Of a DNA stretch of 28,637 bases, positions 21,470-28,637 are shown one piece after another. The position numbers were made by a program, and so were the translations under genes. The notes beneath the pieces were generated by a model. That model ran no database searches, had not been told where the DNA came from, and saw only the letters and a list, made by a program, of their open reading frames with translations. Each line of letters begins with the position of its first letter. Positions within the stretch are counted from its first letter, which is position 1. Source of the stretch: Gnomoniopsis sp. IMI 355080 (Eukaryota > Ascomycota > Sordariomycetes > Diaporthales > Gnomoniaceae); the NCBI GenBank assembly GCA_027946555.1, contig JAPEVC010000330.1:1-28637 (forward strand), written 5' to 3'.

Positions 21470-21826
21470 CGTTGTTTGGAATGTGAGCTTGAGCAATATG
21501 GTTGCATGCAAGAGGGAGTAAAAGAAGGGACGAATTTACGGCTGAGTATACTATGAGTCTATGAAATATCAAAAGACAAAATTGGATGAAGCTTGCACTG
21601 ATCCTGTAATCTCAAGAGTGAGTTGGCCCAAGTTGATATGTGTCTCTATCTGTGGGCGGTCATAGAAAGCTGAATGCTCGAATTGATCTCTGATATGTCT
21701 GTGGCTGCTACTCCGGCCTCGCCATACGCGCGGCCCGGCACAAGCGACTGGCCAGTATCAATGCCCAATATCAACCACTTGTGACAGGCTGTGATTGGTC
21801 AAACCACTTAATGCCATCATTAGGTC

Positions 21827-21862
<36 letters not shown>

Positions 21863-22651
21863 AAAAACCATGCGCGAAGTGACGGAAACCGCCGATCTCA
21901 TCCGGTTACCACGAACACACCAATATTGAGTATGAATGGGAAGGATGCATCTTACCACTCGCCCAACCCCGCTGTGGACTTTCCTCCTAGCCCAAGGGGC
22001 TCATATAGTTGGGCTGTTGATTTTCGGGCAGAGACTGGGCAGGCCTGTCGCTGTCTGGAACAGGTCATAACAAAAACGCCTCTTCTTGGAGTCCCCATGC
22101 GCGTGAGGACGTCAACCAGGTACAGTAATGCATTATGTAAAGCCATTCGAATGTGATTGTATGTCGGCCACGAGAGTACTTAATTCCCAACGACATCGTT
22201 GTTTACTGTGCGTCCCTGCCATCTTCCTCCTCGCCTGTCTTGTAAACACCGGCCTTCAGTATGCCATGTCAAGACTCAGGGGGATCACCGCCCTCTTGAC
22301 CGTCCAAAGTTCTCCCCAGTAAGAGCAATCCATGTCATATGATGGACTTCTCAGCAGCATTTAGCGCGAACCGTTGTCTGCCCACTGTATCCAAAGTCCC
22401 ACCTCAGGGAGGACTTTTTGTGCTTCCTAGTAAGAGACGGAGTCGTCGATGGTTCAAAGGGCTACTTGGAGATGACTATTCATTTCCGGTCACCACTCAG
22501 TCTCGCCCAAACGGTAGGCCCACTCGCAATTGTATACGAGGAACGACTGCGCCTCAGTGAATGACTGCCAAGCTCCAGCACAGATGATCGACAAGACTTC
22601 AAAGTCGTCGAAGTGATTATATACCCATCCTGACATCCATGCGTTGCCGTT
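21470..22651. other. Convergent intergenic region between amylase and THOC5
   Basis: The two flanking genes converge here, so this stretch holds both 3' flanks. It contains a 30-nt A run at 21828-21857. No gene, tRNA or transposon remnant was recognised; the open frames are under 80 codons and featureless. Confidence 0.5.
21828..21857. repeat. 30-nt poly(A) tract
   Basis: Thirty uninterrupted A residues lie between the convergent amylase and THOC5 genes. I see no coding remnant, polymerase III B box or clear target-site duplication beside it, so a retroposon tail is possible but unsupported. Homopolymers this long are also prone to sequencing error. Confidence 0.9.
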
Positions 22652-23430
22652 TCAGACGACCTTTTCGAATGTCTTCTGGATAGGCTTCGCCGCCTGTAGT
22701 CTCAAATTAGCACATCGACCCAAAAGAAAACATGACCATCCACAACGGGGAGTGAGAACCTACGTCAATAAATTTCTCCAAATCATTATCCAGATTCGCC
22801 AAATCCTCCCTGCGCTTCTTGTTCTCGGCGATAAGCTTTTGCTTCCTCTTCAGCAGCTCCTGGCGTTGCAGTTCGAGGGTCTCGCGCTCGACTCGCTCAT
22901 CCTCAATGCGCGCTGCCATCAGGGTATTCTCGTCAGAGTCGACATGCTCGGGGTGCTTGGCGAGGAACTCCTCGACGGAAGCCAGTGGGAGCTTCTGGTA
23001 CTCGTGGCTGTGCCAATTTCTGTCAGCCTTTGCCCCTCGGAATCCTTATGCGCTCCTCTTGGGTTACACTCAACTCGTAGCTCTCGCAAGCCGTGATCTC
23101 GCCCTGCAAATGCGCCTGTTCGTAATACAAATTCTGCAGCTGCAAGTGCAGCACATCCACCTCTTGCCTCGCTTCTGCCGTTTGCGCTTTGGTGTCGCGT
23201 GCGCCCATGTACGCACTGCGATGCAGACCACGCAGGGACGAGATATTTGTATTCAGCAGCTTCTGCTCTTTGGACAGCTCGATCTGCTGGGGGGTGGTAA
23301 GGGGCGGCGCATCGGGGGAGGAGGAGACAGCTAAGCGGTCGGCGAGACCCAGGGCTTGCTCGCGGGCATTCTGGGAGGTCTGCAGAAAAGACCGCAAGGT
23401 TGGGTCGGTGACGATGCCATCAATCGTCAT
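22652..23430 (-). CDS. THOC5: THO complex subunit 5 (THOC5-like)
   Basis: On the minus strand the exons are 23430-23075, 23007-22764 and 22693-22652, encoding 213 residues. Start ATG gives MTIDGIVTDPTLRSF; the longer open frame upstream begins only with TTG. Intron 2 is a normal GTAGGT...CAG intron of 70 nt. Intron 1 (67 nt) needs the weak donor GTTGAG, chosen because it alone gives CESYDHEYQKLPLASVEEF, the pattern I know from fungal THOC5. Family hallmarks are NLYYEQAHLQGEI, the VEEFLAKHPEH segment and a charged coiled coil (about 150-200) ending DLEKFIDAAKPIQK. THOC5 is part of the THO/TREX complex, which couples transcription to mRNP assembly and nuclear export. Fungal versions match only the N-terminal part of the much longer animal protein. 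The exact intron 1 boundary is less certain than the identity. Confidence 0.85.
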
Positions 23431-23577
23431 GGTCGGGAGAGACAGTGAGCCACTGGGGCTTGGAGGATATCTTTTTGCGGCAGCTCTCAGCGCGCCCGAG
23501 GCTGGAGGTTCAGTTGGTGATGTTGCTTGTTGCAGCAGTTGCGAATTAGGTACTCTACTTAGCGCGATCTGCAAGGG

Positions 23578-23597
23578 TAGGTACAAGTACCTAGGTA
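23578..23597. repeat. Overlapping palindromes upstream of THOC5
   Basis: TAGGTAC and GTACCTA form 7-bp arms around AA at 23578-23593. The right arm overlaps the perfect 10-bp palindrome TACCTAGGTA at 23588-23597. The element lies about 150 bp upstream of the THOC5 start, a position compatible with a regulatory site. The same 10-mer occurs at 17078-17087. Confidence 0.65.
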
Positions 23598-23914
23598 CGT
23601 ATCGATTTCAAACGGCAGAGAGGGCAAAAGCTAAAAAGGAAACAGATCCTTGTCATTGAATGTGGAGCGGTAGGCGCGGACGAGGCGAGCGGACGGGAAG
23701 GCGCGGGGTTCCCGAGGTGGGAAGGACGTCAGCAAAACCAAACTTCGATTCAATGTCGCCCAACTTTTGGTGCCTAGCCAAGACCGGACGGTAATGACGA
23801 TATGCGCTAGGCAGCTTACGCATTGGGGTCCAGATCTTGAGGATAGCATCACAGAGCAGTTGCACAAATCTAGCAGAGAGAGCCGCGCGATACTTCATAG
23901 TGTATACGCTGTAG

Positions 23915-23934
23915 TACTATGTACGTACGTAGTA
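23915..23934. repeat. 20-bp near-perfect palindrome
   Basis: Nine of the ten base pairs of this palindrome match, centred on GTAC/GTAC between 23924 and 23925; the only mismatch is T23920 opposite G23929. It lies about 490 bp upstream of THOC5 in the divergent promoter region. Binding by a dimeric factor is possible but not shown. Confidence 0.7.
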
Positions 23935-24810
23935 ATTACAAGCCAGCACTCATTCTTGCGAAATCGGATCGGGAAGTCTGCATGTGAAAGTCCCACTTTG
24001 TTATGGCTTCCTGTACTGATTGGTAGGGTCAATCACCAAGGACAACAGCCAGTCAGCCAGCCCCCCGATTCAGGCCCAGGGATCTGACAGCGCTTGATGT
24101 GAGGCTGATACTACTACGTATAACTATGGCACTGTGGAACGTGACCGCTCCAGGCCGCCCAAAAGCTGAAATGGCATTTCAACGATGACGATGAGGGCTG
24201 ATTTGGGGCTGCTGGGAGCATAAGAGCATGAGGACAATGACAGGGTCGGCTTCGGGTGTTTTGGCAGCTCCCTTTGAGAGCGAATCCCGAAAGAGATTCA
24301 AAACACATGCAGGGCCCGCGTCGTGCAGCTCCACTTCATGATGGAGAATTCATTTTGAATTTCACTGCCGGCTTTGTTGCGGGTTGTTCTCGTCGGCCGC
24401 TCTCCTTTCCTACCCTCTCATATACTCGCACTCGGTCTCACTTCACTTGACTTCACTCTGGACCACCTCAATTACCGTGTATTTATTCGTCTTGCCTTCT
24501 TGGCTGTTGTCCAACAAGTCAAGTACCCATACAGCATAGTATCTACTACCTACCTACCGTGCCGTCGGGTCCAGCGACCGGATCAACAGTGGCGCCAATC
24601 TCTAACCGCACCCCTTTCTGGAAGGGATCTGCAAGACGCCAATAGTCCTTCCGCCCCAACGGTTCTGCCCAAAATACAACCCTGAGAGGCTGAGAGGGGC
24701 GCATCCTGCTTCGGAGGGACTCTGAAAAAAAAAGAGAGCAAAGAAGAAGGGAACCTGTCAGCCGTCTTTCATCTCTCGTCGAATCAACGCCTTTTGACCA
24801 TTACAATTGC

Positions 24811-25017
24811 ATGGTGCATATCACAGCGGCTTGCCAACCTCTTGAATCAGGCCCTTCATTTCCTGAACCCCGTCGTCATCGTCCTCATTCCGCACTTTGG
24901 GGGATTTTGTGTTGTTCCGCATTGGTACCAGCCAATTGTTCGCGCACGTCACATCCCGTGGCAAAGTTCAGGGACCACAGCACGCTCTCACACACCGAGA
25001 ACCCTGAGTACATGTGA
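24811..25017 (+). promoter_or_regulatory. Upstream ORF ending in ATG-TGA before the PAQR gene
   Basis: A 68-codon frame opens with ATG at 24811 and closes with ATG TGA at 25012-25017. The last two codons are themselves a minimal start-stop element, 149 nt before the main ATG at 25166. Start-stop elements can stall ribosomes and restrict downstream initiation. Whether either ATG is in the mRNA depends on an unknown transcription start. Confidence 0.35.
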
Positions 25018-25165
25018 AGGTCGATAGTCCGAGGAAAGAAAGCCACTGAAACAGCTTACTCAGACATCTTTTGCTGCTTTCAACATTGTCTCTTGAAACA
25101 TACTCCGCTGGAAATATCTCAATCCACAGTCTTTCCGAGTTCGATTTCTCACCTAATCGCTCAAC

Positions 25166-26778
25166 ATGGAGGGCTCACTAAACATGACCTCTTGCGCGAA
25201 TCCTTTCAGCTTACAAAATGGCGGCGATGATACAGACGAAGCACATAGTTCCTCCGGAACTGAACGCAGACCGGAGATCCGGAGGAGGCGTCACTCACAC
25301 TTTATTCCGAGGAGGCGAAAGTCGATAGTATCATCATTCATGGAAGGAGAGGAGGCTGTTATACTTAAAGTGAGTATATACACGTCCGCCGGACAAAATC
25401 GGACCTATGTCTCCTTGGAAAAACCCCCCTTCCCTGGGCCCAGGGCCACACCCACTACACTGAATAATGTTGCTAACAAACCTCTCAGGTTGATTTGTTT
25501 TTATCGGAGCTCGAGAGACGACTCACATATCTCGAGACTTACTCCGACCTCTCTCTCGACACCACCCTCTCCCGCGCCTACCAAACCCTCCAGGCCGTTC
25601 GCACCCGCTGCTCCCAAGCCTCCTCCGAGCTTCTCGGCGAAGGCCGCCGGCGCGCTCACATTATGGTCGAGACGCTCGAGACCCGCTACGCGTCCGCGCT
25701 GGCCGCCGCCGACAGCACCGTCGACAAGGCCCGCGTGTCCATCGAGCTGCTGGACGAGATGCTTTCGGACTTTGAGGCACGCGCACACAAGCTCCGCGAG
25801 CGCGGCCTGCAAGCCGTCGTCACCGATGCCGCCGAGCTTGCTGGCCGAGTCGTCGAGGACGGGCTGCGCGGGGCCAAGCATGCCGCGGAGGGCTTGGAGG
25901 AGACCATTCAGAAGGCTATGTTGCGGGCCAAGGAGCACGGCCTGATTCGCTACGAGGACTTGCCCGTGCCATGGCGGATCAACCCGCATATCCTACGCGG
26001 GTACCGCTTCCGCGAGTCGACTGCAGGATGTATTCGGAGCGCATTTGCCCTGTCCAACGAGCTGGTGAACATCTGGTCGCACGCCCTCGGCCTCCTGCTC
26101 ATCCTCTCGGTCGCCTTTTACTTTTACCCAACCTCCATCAACTTCCACCTCTCGACCAAGGCGGACGTCTTCATCGCGGCCGTCTTCTTCTTCGCCGCCT
26201 GCCAGTGCCTCGTGTGCAGCACGATCTGGCACACCATGAACGCCATCACGGACGTGCAGCTGATCTCGACGTTCGCCTGCGTCGACTACACGGGTATCTC
26301 GCTGCTCATCGCGGCCAGCATCATGACGACCGAGTACACGGCCTTTTACTGCGAGCCCGTGAGCCGCTGGACGTACATGGTGCTCACAGCGGTACTGGGC
26401 GTTGCGGGCGTTGTCATGCCATGGAACCCGGCCTTCAACGGGCCGGATATGGCGTGGGCCCGCGTGGCCTTCTTCATCGGCTTAGGTGCGACGGGATTTT
26501 TCCCCATTGTGCAGCTGAGTCTGAGCCGTGGGAGCGAGTTTGTGTGGGAGTTTTACTCGCCGATTGCCAAGAGTATGCTGGTGTATATTGTCGGGGCGTT
26601 TGTGTATGCGAGCAAGGTACCTGAGAGGTGGTGCCCAGGCATGTTTGACTATTTTGGGGGCAGTCACAATCTGTGGCACATTGCGGTGTTGGGCGGAATC
26701 TTGTTTCACTACACTGCTATGCAAGAGTTCTTCTCGCTGGCCTTCCAGCGCGCGCAGGGCGGATGTCCAGCGTATTGA
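25166..26778 (+). CDS. IZH3: Izh3-like PAQR (adiponectin receptor/hemolysin III) membrane protein
   Basis: Exons are 25166-25369 and 25489-26778, encoding 497 residues; the 119-nt intron has a GTGAGT donor and a GCTAAC branch site. The N-terminal 240 residues are cytosolic-looking: a basic Arg-rich patch (about 33-52), then long Ala/Glu/Arg-rich helices. The PAQR core begins with CIRSAFALSNELVNIW from residue 249 and shows about seven hydrophobic segments to the end. Family metal-site motifs are TIWHTM with His316, the VDYTGIS segment and HNLWH with His461 and His465. Yeast Izh proteins affect zinc and sterol/lipid homeostasis, and PAQR relatives are proposed to act as metal-dependent lipid hydrolases. 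The long N-terminal extension matches the Izh3 subgroup better than the short Izh1/2/4 forms. I saw no clear Zap1-type zinc element upstream. Confidence 0.92.
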
Positions 26779-27112
26779 GGGAGCACCTATTTTGTAGCTA
26801 GTAGTAGTCGCTTGAACAAAGCTGGTATTTTCTATTCACTGCTCTATGACTGTAATGTGGCTCCGAGCCCAAAGTTCTCCTTGCGCTCCAAAAGCTGGGG
26901 GGTATCATGCATCAATCCAATCCACCATTTCAATCCATCAGGGTATCCCGTCCTGTCTAGAAACCAAAAAAAAAGAAAGAAGTTATAAAGCAACCGCCAT
27001 CTAGACGCCGCGCCATATTAATAAATTGTAAAGGGCTGGAGCTATCCAAGTAAACATCGTGGGAATCTCAATTCCTCTCCCGCACATCCTTGGAAGCGTC
27101 GTGAGTGTCTGC
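26779..27112. other. Convergent 3' flanks of the PAQR and 27113-27664 genes
   Basis: This 334-bp gap lies between two stop codons of genes reading toward each other. It is AT-richer in the middle (about 26960-27040) and contains no gene. Confidence 0.6.
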
Positions 27113-27664
27113 TCAGCACAGCGACATGAACACTGCGACCGCTGCAATCGCAGAGCTCATCCAAATCAGCGTCCAGCGCCCCTTGCTAGCATCTGACATC
27201 TTGGCCGCTGCGTGTAATTCCCCTCTCTCTTCCTGATGCGCGGAGGAATGCTGCTGCTGCTGGTGCTTCTGCGGTAAACTCGGCGCAGTAGTCGCCGTTG
27301 CTTCACCAGCGACGGCGGCCGTCGCACTCCCGAAGTGAATCGTCAGCCCGGTGCGCGCCGTCTCTGCGCGGGGCGCGCTGCTGGTCGCGTACACGACGGC
27401 AACCGGCACGGCGGGTAATAAAGATGACTCGTTTTGCGCCATGGCCATTGCATTGTTGTTATTATTGTTGTTATGTATTATCGAGGGAGCCAGGACCAAT
27501 GGCGCCGCATGATCGTAGGTGGGTAATGTTGTAGCGAGATTTTGGAGCTGGAAAGTTTGCCAGTAACCCCGCGCATCCTGGGCGCGCTTGGCCGCTATGG
27601 GGACGAGGATGATGCCAAAGAGGATGAGTATAAGGGTCTCGCGGACTGCAGAGGTAGGGACCAT
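27113..27664 (-). CDS. Hypothetical small membrane protein with N- and C-terminal TM segments
   Basis: A single-exon frame of 183 residues starts at an ATG in good context (A at -3, G at +4) and ends in TGA. The N-terminal segment has a hydrophobic stretch of about residues 10-26 (LILILFGIILVPIAA) after METALS-free polar residues MVPTSAVRE. A YWQTFQLQ motif follows, then a low-complexity middle with seven consecutive Asn, a Gln/His-rich stretch and Ala/Thr-rich sequence. A second hydrophobic segment closes the protein (about 164-182, LIWMSSAIAAVAVFMSL). I do not recognise a family. The two well-formed hydrophobic ends and start context favour a real gene, but single-exon low-complexity frames can be spurious. 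Confidence 0.55.
   Translation of the reverse strand: MVPTSAVRETLILILFGIILVPIAAKRAQDARGYWQTFQLQNLATTLPTYDHAAPLVLAPSIIHNNNNNNNAMAMAQNESSLLPAVPVAVVYATSSAPRAETARTGLTIHFGSATAAVAGEATATTAPSLPQKHQQQQHSSAHQEERGELHAAAKMSDASKGRWTLIWMSSAIAAVAVFMSLC
27452..27472 (-). repeat. Asn-codon triplet repeat inside the 27113-27664 gene
   Basis: Seven consecutive AAC/AAT codons (read as ATT/GTT on the + strand) encode seven Asn. It is a short coding microsatellite, possibly variable in length between strains. Confidence 0.8.
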
Positions 27665-28637
27665 ATTTGTTGTCGGGGAGGGGGGTTTTGGTTGTGGTTG
27701 TTGATGTTGGTTTTTCTGTTTGGTGCCTCACCCCGTCGAGGCGGAGGAGGTTTGGTTGAAAAGCCAGAGATAAGCGGACCCCTAGTGTCTTGTTGATGAT
27801 TGTCGCAAAGTGATTAAAGTTGCCAGGAGATGTGGATTGAGTGAATGAGAACTGGAATGTCGAATAGGCCCTAATTGTGAAACCTCTTGGACCTTTTTCT
27901 GTTGGGCAGATTGCCAGACGAAAGGAATTAATACGTTTCGCAAAAGTCAAAGTGGCAATCCACCTCCGCTTTCTTCCTTTTTCTTCCTTTGTGGCTTATC
28001 CTTCAGCAGAGAAGAAGAGATAAGTAGGTGGGATAGATGGTGGATAAGAGCGGCTCGGTTGTAATAAATAAGCTCAAATCTCTCAGAATCGAATCGAGAG
28101 GATGATGTCGTACGGTAGTATCGAACTGCAGGCAGGCTGCAGGTTGAACCTTCTTTTCTGCAATCCCAATGCAACGCCAAGTTTGCACTGGAAACAACCT
28201 TGGCAGGTTTTTTTTCTTTCTCTGTCTCTCTCTTTCCTTGTTATTGGCACCCCTGACCTAAAAGGAATCGCTGTGAATCGAGGATCGGGATAGATGATCA
28301 GTAAAAGTGAGCACTAGATGAGATAAAGGCCCTGTCTACTAGGTAGTCAACTGGCGGCCTTGATTGATTAAGTACACACTGCCTGAGGCGTAAGCAAGTG
28401 TTCCAGCTTGTGTTCTGCATTCAGCCAGCCAGCCACCTTTCACCAGCCCGCTCCGCCCGTGCGCTGCCCCGTCGCGCTTGATCCATCGCTTCACTGCGCT
28501 GCCCGTCAGTCTGTCCGTCTGCGTGCCAAGTTGGTGGATCTCACATGCTATACAATGTGTCCCTATGTTCAGACGATTTGGGATGGAAAAGGGGGCCCAC
28601 TCGTTTACTCAAACGCCCCGGAGCCCCCTCCCCCTCC
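27665..28637. other. Upstream region of the 27113-27664 gene to the window end
   Basis: No gene is supportable. The longest minus-strand frame (27471-27950) begins with TTG and overlaps the hypothetical gene in another frame. The segment includes a T/C-rich stretch at about 28207-28240 and CAGCCAGCCAGCCA near 28421. It probably holds the promoter and leader of the minus-strand gene. Confidence 0.45.

Larger units (their letters stand above)
23431..25165. other. Divergent promoter region between THOC5 and the PAQR gene
   Basis: The flanking genes point away from each other across 1.7 kb, so both promoters lie here. It holds a 7-bp-arm inverted repeat overlapping TACCTAGGTA at 23578-23597, a 20-bp near-perfect palindrome at 23915-23934, TACCTACCTACC near 24547-24558 and an upstream ORF ending at 25017. 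An 81-codon minus-strand ATG frame at 23653-23898 has no recognisable features and is not called. Confidence 0.5.

Noticed and set aside
23653..23898. 81-codon ATG frame on the minus strand upstream of THOC5
   Set aside because: It has no recognisable motif, overlaps other open frames and lies where the THOC5 leader or promoter is expected.
25971..26624. 217-codon Arg/His/Leu-rich + strand frame
   Set aside because: It is an alternate-frame shadow of the PAQR coding exon.
27471..27950. 159-codon open frame on the minus strand
   Set aside because: It begins with TTG, overlaps the 27113-27664 gene in another frame and has no family features.

Overview
The window is chromosomal DNA of a filamentous ascomycete (Pezizomycotina, probably a Sordariomycete; the class is an inference). 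The genes have short GT-AG introns, several with CTAAC/CTAAT branch sites. Proteins match fungal families: a Taka-amylase-like GH13 enzyme with CBM20, an Izh/PAQR receptor, a fungal-length THOC5 and a VPS9-ankyrin-PX protein. Pyrimidine-rich promoter tracts and AGGTA/TACCT motifs recur between genes. I found no convincing tRNA, rRNA, transposase, CRISPR array or prophage.

Layout, left to right. (1) 1138-5523 (+): a three-exon gene for a 1416-residue endosomal trafficking protein with VPS9 (Rab5-type exchange factor), ankyrin, PX-like and C-terminal helical regions. (2) 5524-11272: 5.7 kb without a supportable gene, rich in simple repeats, most likely the regulatory region and leader of the next gene. 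(3) 11273-13226 (+): a 630-residue, probably nuclear protein of unknown function whose first coding exon is only 8 nt. (4) 14017-16407 (+): a four-exon gene for a membrane-anchored TAP-like alpha/beta-hydrolase peptidase with a histidine-rich stretch beside its anchor. (5) 18887-21469 (+): a five-exon gene for a secreted alpha-amylase with a C-terminal starch-binding domain. (6) 22652-23430 (-): a three-exon THO complex subunit 5 gene. (7) 25166-26778 (+): a two-exon Izh3-like PAQR receptor, head-to-head with THOC5 across 1.7 kb. (8) 27113-27664 (-): a probable small two-TM membrane protein, tail-to-tail with the receptor.

The genes do not form an obvious pathway or biosynthetic cluster. The peptidase and the amylase are adjacent degradative enzymes on the same strand, but they are 2.5 kb apart and no AmyR-type regulator is present. 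The most interesting signals are at gene-structure level. Amylase intron 4 lies exactly between catalytic domain and starch-binding domain and, if retained, ends the protein two codons after the donor boundary codon. The amylase also has changed +1/+2 subsite residues and lacks both partners of one conserved disulfide. A stop-free 144-nt intron lies in the peptidase. Out-of-frame AUGs overlap the VPS9 start. The conserved domain of the 11.3 kb gene was not recognised.
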